Notes: generated by a model from the sequence alone, not told the origin. Positions 28,501 to 38,954 are shown, numbered from the stretch's first letter. The stretch is DNA of 64,000 bases from Tubulanus polymorphus (GCF_964204645.1 NC_134036.1:3644001-3708000); one strand, 5' to 3'. Numbers and translations: made by a program.

Positions 28501-31500
28501 CGATGTTATCAAATACTGACAAATTGGAACAAAAACCGAAGTTTAGATATTGTAAGCGCGGGAGAAATGTGCCGTGGCATCAGCGGTGAAATAGGTGAGA
28601 TCTCTTTAACTGTAAATTTCGTAAGCGTTTTAGTCACTACGTTTCACTATCAACACCAATATGGCGCCATATTAGTTAAGGATGGGCATAAGAAAACCAG
28701 AGTGATACAGCCATTGCTGACCAGGGACGGTATCACCTACGTTCATTCATTGGGTTGGTCCTTCGATTCCACCGAAAACACAGAACTTGGTGATGTGCAT
28801 TCTGTTCTGTGTTCATACAATGCAACTGATGAAGAGTTAGCTTCTATAAGCGGTTGTAAATCGTGGCAGTTTAAATGTAACGATCAAAGATGTATCAGCG
28901 ACCATCGCGTATGTGATACCAGACACGACTGTCAACACGGTGAAGATGAACTCAATTGTACGGATATCAATCTACGCAGTCAGTTTCAATGCGATGATGG
29001 GCAGATTATATCAATAAGTGGTTTCTGTGACTTCATACAGGATTGCGTCGATGGTTCCGATGAGACCTCGTGTTTTCATCCACCGTGTTTGTCCGAACAA
29101 TTTCGCTGTAAAAGTGGTCAATGTGTCAGTAGGTCAAACAGATGTGATGGAATAACTAATTGTAGGGATGATTCCGATGAAATGGGATGCACTGCTGAAC
29201 TGTGTCAGGGGTTCCTATGTAACAGTGGAGACTGTATCAGTTCTGAGTTGTATCAAGATGGTGTCGTGGATTGTAGTGGAAGCCTCGAAGAAGATGAAAT
29301 AGTGACAAATAGTGTTACAGTGAATCCTACTGTTCATTGCAATGATGAAAACGAATGTACGACTAACTTCACAAATCTCTGCGTAGAATCTGATGAACAA
29401 AAATGTTCTTTTAATTCTCCGCGTTGTTACTCAAGACGCCACAGATGTATTCTGGAAAGATTGAAAAATAGTTTCCCAGTTTGTAGAAATCTTGAGCATA
29501 TATTGAGATGTGAAGAATTTGAATGTCCAGCTGGGACTGTAAAATGTCCAGCATCGTACTGTATACCGATCAGACAGGTGTGCGATGGCCAATCAGATTG
29601 TCCTAATTCAGAAGATGAGCAAAACTGCGAGACATTTTTATGTCCGGGAATGTTTAAATGTAGTCAGGAAAATCGGTGTATTCCACAATCTGAAGTTTGT
29701 GATGGTGTTGTAAATTGTAAACATACAACCGATGACGAGGCTTTCTGTAACGTCACGTGTCCTAGTCGTTGTCAATGTCAAGGTCATTCTGTGGACTGTA
29801 GGAATGTTGGTCTCACCGATATTACTGGTCTAATCACGATATCAACTCGAGTTCTAATGTTGTCCAATAACAGTGTGCTTTTAAATGCGTCAGCGTTTGC
29901 TTCCTTTGTCTATCTTCGCATGCTCAACCTCTCCTCCAATGAATTGTCTCACATTTTGCCAAACACATTCACAAACCTGCATAATCTACGAACGTTAGAC
30001 CTTACGTATAACTCGATTAAGATTTTATCAACTAATACATTCAACGGTTTGTATAGTTTAAAAGAACTTTTCATAACTGGAAATCCAATTCGATATCTAG
30101 AAGATGGTAGCTTTAATGGTTTAATCTCCCTTCCCAGTTTTGACCTTCACGGACTGTACATTTCAATACTTGCCGCAAATGTATTCAAAGGTTTATCCTC
30201 AATGACTTCATTGAATATCAGCAGCAATAGAATTAATTTTATATCGAAATATGCTTTTTCTGGTTTAAGCGAACTTTTGTATCTTGATTTATCCAATAAT
30301 TCCAATTACATTGCGACAGAGATAGGGATTTTCGACAATCTGACATCATTAGTCTACCTAACGTCTGATGCTTACAAATTTTGCTGCATGGCTCCGAATG
30401 TTGACCAGTGCCTTCCCGAAGCTGATCAATTTTCCTCCTGTTCTGATCTGATGGGTAACACAGTTCTCAGAGCTATCATCTGGGTCATCGCTGCGTTTAG
30501 TTTCTTCGCCAACAGTATCGTCATTTTACTTCGAATTCAAGTATCACCATTCGAAACGCGTAACACGTCTTCTGACATCCTCATCACGAATCTCGCAGTC
30601 TGCGATTTCATGATGTCGATCTATTTGTTCTTGATCGCCGGAGCCGATTACGTTTACAAAGGAGTCTATTTCCTAAATTCTGAAATTTGGACGGACAGTT
30701 CGTTGTGTCGATTTGCCGGGATTTTAGTTACTATCTCTTGTGAAGGATCTTTGACATTCTTGCTTCTCCTGACGCGTCATCGATACTCGAACATCGTCGA
30801 TCCATTTTCCGATAGTGTGATGATCACTCCTAAACACCTCACCAGTATTTGCTGCCTTTGCTGGATCATTTTGAGCATCGTTTCCTTGTTACCGCTGTCA
30901 CAATCGCCGTACTTCGGTACGAAGTTCTACGGTACTACCGGGGTTTGTTTGCCGATGAATTTACTTACAATCGATGTCAATGCCTGGCATTATTCATTGG
31001 CCATTTTCGCTGCGTCCAACTCAGTCATACTTGCTACAATTATGGGCACTTATGCCCAAATGTACAGATTCGTATCTGGAAGCAGGTCTGGTTCTGGTAG
31101 AGCTGATCCTACCGAACTGGTTTTAGCACGCAGGAGTTTGGTGATAAATCTCTGTAATTTATTTTGCTGGCTGCCATTAATTACCGTTCAGTTTTGCGCG
31201 GTACTCCGCGTGGACATTCCGAATCAGGTGGCGGCTTGGCTTGCGGTTCTTTTCTTACCGATCAACTCGTCCCTCAATCCTATTCTTTACACCATACTGA
31301 CTATCGATATGAAATCTGTTCGAGCAAAGAACAAACGCCTTCGAAGACAGAGAAGAATTATCTAACCTCAAATTATCATTCCACAGCTCACCATGCATAA
31401 TTATGTCTGATACATCGATAGATCTGCACAGTTCACCTTTCACAATGTTGTTTCAAATAATATAATAATTCCGATGATTAACTGTCATTAGCCACGATCA

Positions 31501-34500
31501 ATGTGAAATTTTTAAAGTGATACTTCCTTGTTCTCTTAACAACCGTACGTCATTAGCCTTACCTCGCCGTGCAGGGAAGTAATATTATAGTCAGGCTTAG
31601 GCTAAACAAAGATGATACCTTGTTTCTCCGCAATGGCCGGGTCACGTTCGTAAACTGCAATGAAATTTGTAATCAGTTCATTCCTATAACCGCAAGGACT
31701 AGTGTGGTATGGTTAGCCTGATCATGAATCAAAAAAGTAATGCACTGGAAGGCGGCGAGCCTTTTAAGCTGAACAGACGAAGAAACAAGGTATCAATTTG
31801 TTAGCCTTAGATATGGAGCATTCCGGAGTCCAGCTTGTAGAGAGGGAATAAGCAATCTCCGAGCCACAGCCGGGTCATCCTATCAGGCCAAGTTGCTCTT
31901 GCGCGGAGAGAGTCTTAAGGAAGGACAATTTCGAGGTTTAAATACTCATATAACTTGCACAAAACAGATCACTTTTATCAGTGTTCGTAGAAAATAGATC
32001 ATAAACATAATTGTTGAAAGACACGTTTCAATTTAAGGTGAAGGTGGGGGATTTCGTTTATATGGTTCTCCGATATACTCTAGATAGCGTATTATATGTA
32101 TACATGTACATTGCATAGAAGCTAAGGTCGTTTTTGACGAATTTGGTCAGTGCTATACTACTGAGCTTGATACGGGTCCAACCAGTTTTCGCGATGTTAA
32201 AGCCAGCCGAACAAACTCGGCATAGCGTCAACTACAGTGGTGCTGGTATATATTAACTAGATGTTGCGCACAAAATTTATCATTTCTCACACAAACATCA
32301 AATGGAGTTCATCTTCATCTTCTGTGTGTGTGTGCGTGTCCGTGTGTACGCGTGTGTGCGTGTGCACGTGCGTGTGTGCGTGTGTATGCATATATGTGTT
32401 TGCGCGTGTATGTGCGAGTGTGTGTATGTATGTGTGCGTGAGTGTGCGTGTGTGTATGTATGTATGTATGTACGTATGTATGTGTGTGTGCTTGTGTGTG
32501 TGTGTGGTGTGTGTGTGTGTATGTGCTTGTGTGTGTGTGTGCGTGCGTGCGTGTGTGCTTGTGTGCGTGTGTGAGTGCGTGCGGGCGTGAGTATGCGTGT
32601 GTGTATGTATGTATGTATGTATGTATGTATGTGTGCGTGGGTGTGCGTATGTATGTATGTATGTATGTATGTATGTATGTATGTATGTGTGCGTGTGTGT
32701 GTGTGCGTGCGTGTGCTTGTGTGTGTGTGCGCGTGTGTTGTGCAAATTCAAGGTGAAAGATCACTAAATGTTGTCTCCAAAACAGGGAGTCAGCACCGCT
32801 TTAAAGAAAACAATCCTGATTGATTGAAAATGTTTGATTATTATATACATGTATATCATTATTCACATGTAGCTCACGGGCAACTGTCTGAAGCAGGCAT
32901 TTATTTCAAAGACTAACATTGACAGTGTAAAACATGCACGATATGCAGTCAACGACGTTATAACATACTATATATAACCCGATAGACGTTGTCTTAAAGA
33001 AATAAAACCAATCACTGAAAGTCTTTATGTTGCGTTTGTTAATTGACCTGAGTTCCAGCGGTTCGAGGAAAGCACAAAAGTTTTCACGAAAGTTGATGTT
33101 GATGATATCGATTCCAAGAACAACCCAACAAAACCTTACGAGTAAATCTAATCGCATTAGCTATTGTCACTTAATGCGTCTGTAGTTCTTCCACGAGATG
33201 TTCATGTGCGCGAGGGAGGATGATATTTTACATGCGATTGATAACAGAGCAATGCCAGTACGTGATAACGAAGTTAGAATGCACCAATCACGTTTTCCAT
33301 TGGTTGACAGGTATAATACACCTGCGGGATGATTTGCCAGCGGCCAATTTCACCAAACATCATTAGAATTATTAGCAAATAAAGGACAACTCCCCATTCT
33401 CAACGCTGACGTCGAAATTAAGTGTAACGCGATTTGAATAGATTTACAGAAATGAAGCTACGTTTTCGACAACGTCTTAAACGACTGACAAGACAAATTT
33501 AGAACATTTGCTGTGCGTAAGCCTATACCTGTTTTCGACTGAGCATAGACCAATGTTTTCCACAGTTTCTCGTAGTCGACGCCGAGTTGGTCTTCGAATT
33601 TTTCTACCAACATCTGGAACACGCGCGACGATAGCTTCAAACCATTTTCCTTGAACAAAAGAAAAATAACGGGAGCGTTTGAATTTTAATTACTATTTCA
33701 TACATTAAAAAGCGTAACATTGATGATTTTGTGTATCTAAAATAGTACGTAGGCCAGCAGGACGACGAAAAATATTTTTCCAAAAAATGATCCTGACATA
33801 AAATTGAGAATTCTTTTTCGATGAGGGACAAGCAAAAGCCTAAAAGCTTATTATACTGTAAGCGTCTAATGAGTGAAATGAGCAAAACAAAGAGAACAGT
33901 GAAGAGGACGTTGAAGGCGAAGATGGGAATTACTTAATATCTAAATAATTTACTGATACTTTATGATTCTTATCTTCTTAAATTGTGTGTAAAACACCGG
34001 GATTAATGTCGATTAGTACGGCTTTATATAATAACATTATCATTATCATTATCGTTAGGCCTACCTGCATGACAAGCGAGATGTCTTTCGACGATATGCG
34101 GCAGTCCATGTTGCCGTATTTTCGAAGGCCCATGTGAATCGACCTCAGTCGTTGGCGGCTGCAATCTTTCATCGGTTTGATCAGCAGATGCATCAGCTCC
34201 TGATCGGGCGCGATCGTCGTGTCCGATTTGAGCAGAAGGCTGTCCTGCGTCAGGCCGCGTCCTGGATAATGGAATTTTATTTGTTCGTATACTATTCATT
34301 AGTAGGAAGTTAGTTTCCTTCGTTTCTTCCATCGATTGAATCTAATTCAACGTAATATTTACTGTTTTTCTTTTTAAATCTTCCGCAGTACTTTCAACGT
34401 TGTAAGTGGAAAATACTCGAATAGTTAAAAAGAAAATAGTTTCATACGTTTCCATTCTAAAACGTCCGTGTAGTAGAAAACATTTTCAAAATAGTTTTCA

Positions 34501-35383
34501 TATCTTTCTCTTCGCCCACCGCCGTTTTTTGTTTTACACTCCGAGTCATCAAAAAAGGCTGCAGTGCCGTTGTGAGTATCATTGAACTAAAGCGATGCCG
34601 ATGCAGCTGTCAATCTGCTGTCTGTACCCACCACCCACAGCAGACGATCACCTTTTGAATGGCGCAGTCCGGACGAACAAATTTTTCACAAACGGTGGAT
34701 GTCTGTCTAAAATTAATGGTTCATGCATGACACCCGAAATCATTTTTCAAAGACAAATGTCTGGGGTACTGGCAGAGGGGGTTGGCGACGCCTGGACGAA
34801 CATGTTTTTGGAAAATGGCGAATGTCTGTCGAATGTCTGAGGGGTGTGTACAGACAGCAGATTAATAGCTGCATATGCATCGATACATCTATATCATCGC
34901 TACCCTGTCACATGCAAGTCATGGTCTTACGCTTACACGGATATCCTGGACAAGTTCTAACTTACCCGGTCCGCTAGGTTGATTTCCAGTTGTCTCTTTG
35001 TTTTGCGGATACCGATAAGCCCGCAGGCGCTGGGCTCTTTTTTGCTGAAATAGATGATAAAGCCGACGTTTGTAGAATAGCCCAACAGAAGTGGAGAATA
35101 GATCATTGAATTAAAATCCACTAGATACAAATTCAATACGAAATTTTAAAATCAAAATCAAATGTGACGATGGTCAGAGACTTTTCTTTTAACTTTAATC
35201 TGTTGATTAACATTCATTTCGTTTTTTATTTTTTTTTACAATTTGTATTAAATGGGTTTTAATCCTTTAAAATTCGAAGTTTCCGTCCTCAATTCATCAA
35301 AGGATTCGACGCCCTTCGAGTATAGACCTAAATACTCACCACCTCTTTGATCGAGGCGTTCAAGGCGCTGCTCGCCGTGTTCG

Positions 35384-35416
<33 letters not shown>

Positions 35417-36543
35417 TCGCCGACGAAGTAAGAGATGAATTCAGTCCGCGAACAGCGTTCGTGAATTTACTGCTCGGTACTCTATGGTTGACAGTAGTCT
35501 GCATGGCTTCGCTTTCCGTTTCGCAATCTAGAACTTCCTGCAGAAAATGAAAAAAGAGAGAACACGATTTTTGATTCTATGTTTAACTATAAATAGATTG
35601 TGTTACTATGAATACATCTTTCATAAGGTATATACAGATTTTTGTTACTATAAATATGTCGGCGTTATTTACTATGAACAGAATTCTATTAATAGAAATC
35701 CATATTTCGATACCCTGTGTAATTTTGAAACCAAATAACTCTTAATATACTCTTCTATTCTAGAAGTCTTTTTGGCTGAATTATTGTCGAATTTCGCTCG
35801 TCAAATGAAGCCAAAAAGATTTTCTCTCGCGCCACGTTTGATTCCGCTTTATACACGTATATGCATGCGCATATACGGTCTGATTTGTCGTATACGTTTG
35901 TATATAACTTCGACAATAAGCCACACTCTGTACTCGGCAACGATAAAATGGGTGAATCTCACTGAAGTCTTTCTGGAAAAATGACTTCAATATTCCCAGT
36001 TCTCAGCCCACGGTATCCGTGGTCAACTCGGTCCGATATTTACAGTCCCAACCCTACGAGTGCGACGGAGTCTACCGTATCATGTTTACTGTAAATAGTT
36101 CCAAACGGTACCGAGTATGGTCGAGTCTACATCTAACGTGTTGATTATAACAAAGGGATACTATGCTGGCTACATGTTGAAACAGCAAGACTGAGTTAGT
36201 CGAATTCTAAGAATATGGAAAAGCTGAACTCTCGGCAGTTGAGAATGTATTTAGCCTGCAGCTAAAACCGAACCAATGAAATCAATTCATCTCGCGTTGT
36301 AATAAACAGATATAATTGATACGATTTCGGCGGAAAATTCACCTGAAATTCGCTCGATTTGACGAACTGAGACCCGTGCACGTCAACGGGCACCTGTTGT
36401 AGCGAGGCGGACGTCGATGCGGACGGTGCCTGGTGCGAATGGTGTTTCTTCGCGGCTATAGCTTTGAACGCCATGATATCGGCTTCCAGACGCCATCTAC
36501 TGCGCAGTTCTTTTCTGGCGCTGACCACCGATGACCGTTTCAT
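4511..36543 (-). CDS. EF-hand/EML fusion protein: C1orf87-like N-terminus plus HELP-WD40 (28 exons)
   Basis: Coding exons: 36543-36343, 35537-35340, 35044-34966, 34261-34065, 33649-33529, 23630-23464, 22918-22779, 22332-22161, 21136-21058, 20629-20549, 19764-19675, 19320-19162, 18639-18444, 18125-18053, 17883-17779, 17505-17419, 17137-16994, 16574-16434, 15735-15622, 15345-15193, 14679-14539, 13909-13839, 13727-13589, 13325-13167, 12545-12440, 11776-11684, 11116-10983, 4633-4511. All junctions keep phase and give 1220 aa. An in-frame stop lies upstream of the ATG. Residues about 105-115 are polyGln; 160-425 hold two EF-hand-like modules ([31 protein letters not shown]), similar in order to C1orf87/CREF as I remember it. 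The HELP motif ([16 protein letters not shown]) starts near 575, followed by EML WD40 repeats ([16 protein letters not shown]-like [13 protein letters not shown]) ending [12 protein letters not shown]. The EML family binds microtubules. The donor at 13589 could instead be at 13595. The microtubule or ciliary role is inferred. Confidence 0.87.
6269..7597 (-). CDS. Class A GPCR, peptide-receptor-like, copy 1 (intronless, nested)
   Basis: This is a single-exon rhodopsin-family receptor of up to 442 aa. The better start is probably Met41 (at 7477, MDNFTG), which places an N-glycosylation site at the N-terminus; the stretch before it is a GCT/GCA-repeat-coded Ala run that differs between copies and looks like 5' UTR. 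TM1 is [16 protein letters not shown]3 ends [12 protein letters not shown] (DRY as ERF), TM4 has [12 protein letters not shown]2 contains NVT and a Cys, TM6 has a conserved Pro (LVLPHAIF), and TM7 ends YCINFFIYI (NPxxY relative). FMRFamide-receptor-like peptide GPCRs are the closest group I can name; the ligand is unknown. It sits in the last intron of the EML-type gene on the same strand. Confidence 0.82.
   Translation of the reverse strand: MCESCPAVCRSEAAAAAAGEVEITFRSVSLLQLTGQSHVVMDNFTGIAIATTRRSYTYRTHPPWKVFAIKVRFYSDWNTLARSVFMYPLGSVFNFLTIILLIKCRRYQSVRYTFPYLITLAVCDQIVVLYNVTEHFAANLVAFLTRVRLTRCNTYLMSFAKLIDQCPNIYYVYYYFHHILEQWIPYCFLNILFVEEAVMICNYIVLVIAIERFVSIRFPFFHMKNFSATWCKIAVVVVVLWSYAVQMVFNIWYSDVRRIEYFSRRSNVTYYRWSCSISKTLTRHFTRSNIALMRETRPFISVFIEDIFAGVVIVIASVLTAVWRAKKSAYPLRTKTDRTQKSSASKTLLVVVIVYIVLVLPHAIFNFLSSFNSFVQKLYYRYTGHKPDIKFFNYFFGMLWSDFERLCAILRQFIYCINFFIYIATMRVFRKQFIKLFTWKSR
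9136..10450 (-). pseudogene. Class A GPCR copy 2, frameshifted
   Basis: This is the tandem copy of the 6269-7597 receptor. The first frame (10450-9476) matches copy 1 from the N-terminus through TM4 ([12 protein letters not shown]) and then departs; TM5-TM7 continue in another frame (9585-9136). The break lies at about 9658-9692, in the ECL2 coding region, where copy 2 has 39 bases against 35 in copy 1, a +4 net change with rearranged local sequence. The C-terminus is also shorter (ends FIKLFT, lacking WKSR). Elsewhere the identity is high, so inactivation is recent, or the site is polymorphic or an assembly error. A small intron removing the insertion is possible, but I see no good splice sites. 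Confidence 0.78.
11894..12039. mobile_element. MITE with CCAGGGGCC terminal inverted repeats
   Basis: The left end CCAGGGGCCAGTTGCACAGT and the right end (reverse complement CCAGGGGCCGGTTGCATAGT) form imperfect inverted repeats of about 27 bp around an AT-rich core rich in GGTCTTAAG. A partial copy follows at about 12045-12117 and a degraded one near 48180. No transposase is present; superfamily undetermined. Confidence 0.7.
16179..16332. mobile_element. Mariner/pogo-type MITE (CAGTGGAACCTCGTTA ends)
   Basis: CAGTGGAACCTCGTTA at the left is mirrored by TAACGAGGTTCCACTG at the right, 154 bp in total, with a TA on the left flank. Ends of the form CAGTGGAACCTC are typical of non-autonomous Tc1/mariner (pogo/Tigger-like) elements. 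It is in an intron of the EML-type gene between exons 16574-16434 and 15735-15622. Confidence 0.75.
18444..18639 (-). CDS. HELP-domain exon of the EML-type gene
   Basis: This single exon of the large minus-strand gene carries nearly the whole HELP signature: [17 protein letters not shown], then [14 protein letters not shown] and [10 protein letters not shown]. These residues align with the hydrophobic EML-like protein motif that packs against the WD40 propellers in EML1-6. It fixes the family assignment. It starts in phase 1 after a CAG acceptor and ends AAAAAG before GTGAGG. A 46-codon open frame just beyond the donor looks like read-through intron. Confidence 0.9.
19875..20110 (+). mobile_element. 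Non-LTR retrotransposon reverse transcriptase fragment
   Basis: Translated from 19881 the plus strand reads [13 protein letters not shown] and, after frame breaks, [13 protein letters not shown] near 20055. These are conserved reverse-transcriptase blocks of LINE elements (Jockey/CR1-type). The catalytic YxDD block is not visible and stops or frameshifts separate the blocks, so it is a dead fragment inside an intron of the EML-type gene. Confidence 0.82.
21600..21905 (+). mobile_element. Penelope-like element end (probable)
   Basis: About 300 bp of intron sequence ends in a hammerhead-like hairpin (21828-21858) and an AT-rich tail (GTAATAATAAAATTG). That arrangement matches the terminal regions of Penelope-like retroelements, which are known to carry hammerhead ribozymes. 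No reverse transcriptase or endonuclease frame remains here. Confidence 0.45.
21828..21858 (+). ncRNA. Hammerhead-ribozyme-like core
   Basis: CTGATGA at 21828-21834 is followed by a perfect hairpin GGCTGTT-AGTC-AACAGCC and then GAAAC at 21854-21858. CUGAUGA, stem II, GAAA is the catalytic core of hammerhead ribozymes. I cannot confirm stems I and III or the cleavage site by eye. Confidence 0.6.
23760..24130. repeat. 110-bp repeat family, locus 1
   Basis: Several imperfect units of about 110-120 bp contain TTCATTTTCAATTAGAAATG, TCAGGTGAAG, ACTGAACACATGTGAAGTG and GACGATCAGTTTTTGAAAG. The same unit occurs at 41440-41900, 44205-44425 and 61865-62300. It lies in intron 5 of the EML-type gene, next to the exon 23630-23464. 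Confidence 0.85.
25130..31365 (+). CDS. Chimeric GRL101-like receptor: CUB / C-type lectin / LDLa / LRR / 7TM
   Basis: Three coding exons, 25130-26344, 26445-27767 and 28117-31365, join in phase 0 to give 1928 aa. The start at 25130 gives a signal peptide (hydrophobic [16 protein letters not shown]); an in-frame ATG at 25097 is less likely. Order: CUB about 41-150 ([14 protein letters not shown]); an unassigned Cys-poor region; second CUB 641-755 ([14 protein letters not shown]); C-type lectin 770-927 ([12 protein letters not shown] spans the exon 2/3 junction); second lectin-like module about 965-1078; five clear LDLa repeats plus degenerate ones 1093-1391; a Cys cap and LRRs 1393-1600; 7TM from about 1629. 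DRY appears as HRYSNIVDP and TM7 as NPILY. Snail GRL101 has LDLa-LRR-7TM and relaxin receptors are relatives; the lectin/CUB part suggests carbohydrate or protein recognition. Ligand unknown. It lies antisense inside intron 5 of the EML-type gene. Confidence 0.88.
31366..32290. other. Downstream flank of the chimeric receptor gene
   Basis: The interval should hold the receptor's 3' UTR. No further exon is visible. A MITE occupies 31597-31809 and the rest is unremarkable up to the TG microsatellite. Confidence 0.5.
31597..31809. mobile_element. MITE with GATACCTTGTTTCTCC ends
   Basis: The left end TTAGGCTAAAC...GATACCTTGTTTCT is mirrored by AGAAACAAGGTATC...GTTAGCC at the right, about 213 bp apart. 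Members or pieces of the same family occur at 39873-40046, 42293-42392, 48451-48556, 50596-50802 and 51470-51570. No coding capacity; superfamily not assigned. Confidence 0.75.
32320..32740. repeat. Long TG / TGTA microsatellite
   Basis: About 420 bp of (TG)n mixed with TGTA, TGCG and TGTATGTA tracts. Open frames on both strands (alternating Cys/Val or His/Thr) are low-complexity artefacts. It lies in intron 5 of the EML-type gene, downstream of the nested receptor. Confidence 0.95.
34593..34882. mobile_element. MITE with about 30-bp inverted ends
   Basis: The left end ATGCAGCTGTCAATCTGCTG continues TCTGTACCC and the right end is its imperfect reverse complement (GGGTGTGTACAGACAGCAG then ATTAATAGCTGCAT). 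The interior has two related blocks around TGGACGAACA and GGCGAATGTCTGTC. It sits in the intron between EML-type exons 35044-34966 and 34261-34065. Confidence 0.7.
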
Positions 36544-37864
36544 ATTCCCGATATAGGTAAAATGTGGGTAAAGGTCGAAATCTTATACGGTTAAACTCTT
36601 CCTCTGCGGATATAGATTCCGCAATAACGCGAATTTCCTAAATGTTTTTAGACTTTCGAAAGTGGTCTCGAAAATCGTAAAAACAAGTCGGTTTTATCAA
36701 GACAAAGAACAAGTGTATTCCCTACAGTATCAAATTATTCTTCGTCTCTGAAATCGGCTTCTGCTCTTCGAGTCTTCACAAAAAATTTTCCTGCGAAATT
36801 TTTACGAACGCTTCAATGAAATCAGAAAAATGATTCATTCCGCGGATCGGTTCATGAAGTATATGAATCGCGGGCTTTAAGCGCGATATCCGGCTGTAGA
36901 AAGTAGCGATACAGATAACCGTGTAAGCATATAATACGCAGCAATATCAGCGGCAAAATTGCTAAATGAAGCGACATCGACGGGCTTCAAACTCTAAAAA
37001 TCTAAATCCAAAAACTACGTTTCTCGCGCGTTGTGGCCTGTATTGCCATCGACGTGAAATCTAACGAAATCCTATCCGTTCATTCCCGATTAAAACGCGA
37101 GCGATTAAAACAGCTGTTCGTATATATCAACAGGATTTTAATACGGACTGGATCCCGCGGGTTCGTGTCGTTTCCGTGGTTTTCTATACGTATTTGTGTA
37201 TACAGTACAGCTGTCGGTCGAGTGCGCGAGTTTTTTCGACGAATGAAACGAGCTCGAGTAAGTAGTGATTAGTCCAAAACTCGAAGAATTCAACAACGCG
37301 CCCTCGAAACGAGAGCGTAATTAGCATACATTTCGAGTCGTCGGACAATGGATCGAAAATCGGAAATTACAAAAAAAAACTGAATTTCGTTATTAATTCA
37401 TCTTACGATCGATAAATATCGGAAGAACCGAACAGAGAAATTCTCTTTGAAAAAGCGTACCACGGAAAAGAGGTGAAAGCAGATTACGAACATTCTCTCG
37501 GGATCTGCATTTTTCTTTATAGAAAGCGAGTCGGGCTCTTTCGTATCATGTCCCGATTCATAGCGATTTTGAAAAAGTTAGATTTAGCCTTTATAAACGC
37601 GAATCCATTCTCCGAAGAAAGAAATGTACGCCTTATGGTCGCGGGAAGTAGGTTTACCGACGGACATTAGGAGAACACAGAATCGGAGCGTACAAAATAA
37701 CTCTCACTTAAAATCAAGAAATCAATGAAACCAAATACAAGATGTAATAGCGCGGTAATATCAGGTGATTTTATTAGAAATCACGGGTTATTCGCTACTT
37801 GTGCAAAGAGTAGCTTCATCGGTAACATGTGTACTTCAATGGACAGACGACAGTCCATTGACTT

Positions 37865-37893
37865 CAGTGAAGCTGCTATGCTAGTAGCGAAAG
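37865..37893 (+). ncRNA. Degenerate hammerhead-like hairpin
   Basis: CAGTGAA precedes a seven-pair stem GCTGCTA-TGC-TAGTAGC (one G-U pair) and GAAAG. The stem II and GAAA parts resemble the motif at 60330, but the CUGAUGA box is diverged, so this is probably a decayed copy. Confidence 0.35.
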
Positions 37894-38954
37894 CTCGTAT
37901 TTTCAATGAAATCAAGCTAATCGTCAAAGTACTACCAGTCTTCCAGGGATATATACCTAACATTTGAATGTTGGGGGGAGGGGTGAAAAAGGGCAGTTAC
38001 CTACAGTGAAAAGCCGAAAAAACGATTCTTCAGATGTCCTGACAAAACTCTGTTAGTCCTATAACAAAATGCTAGTCAGTCGCAATAAAAAGGATTCCAC
38101 ATTAGTCTATTGAGTATTGCGATAATATTTGCGAAAGGGCACTTTTTAAGATTACTGTGCCCCCCCCCCCGCTATGTACGGTCCTATCTTCACGTTTACC
38201 GATCTTAACACCGGGTTAACTAACGGTTCATCTTTACAACCCCTTTTAAAAACAAGAACATTAAATTTACCTGCAACGTAATGGCGTTCGAACTAATAAC
38301 GCTAGCCGGGCGGTAATCCATTTTCAGAATTGTATCAACGACGTCGAAGTCCCCGAATCGAATAAGACGTAGATAATGAATTTCATGAGTTCGTCCAGTT
38401 TTAAAGCTGGCACCCAACAAGTTCTTCTTAGTTTGCAGCCGGGCAATAATATCACCCCGCCACAGACCCGCATGCTTTGAAGTAACCGTTTCGAATCGTT
38501 TGTCCTGCTTATATTCTTTCTTTTTAACTGAATCCAATATTTCGAGGTCTATGCGATGAACCGCCTATTCCAAACCTATGAGTTTAGATATTAGTGACCC
38601 CGATAACTCGCCCGGATTAGATATTACACCACGGACGTAGCGTACGCCCGATGATGCGTATACAAAATGGTCGAGTTACCCTTGACGATTGGGTCAGTGC
38701 GCTTCGTTGCTCTCTATCTCTCCCTCTCTCTTTCAAATATGCATCTATCGCCCGGCGAACACAATAAAAGGTCACGTCCAATAACGGTATCAATATCCTG
38801 AGATCTGTTTCACACACAAAACCTCATTACCATCAGTCGCCAGTAGCAACTTTAATTCGCATTCATTCGATCGGTTTTATAAGTTGACTTAACTCTAATC
38901 AGACGGCTAATGCCCGATTCTATACGGCGTTCACCACTTTCGAGTCGAAAATAC

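Noticed and set aside
32261-32823. Overlapping open frames on both strands (Cys/Val-rich and His/Thr-rich)
   Set aside because: They are products of the TG/TGTA microsatellite; low complexity, no domain, all frames open.
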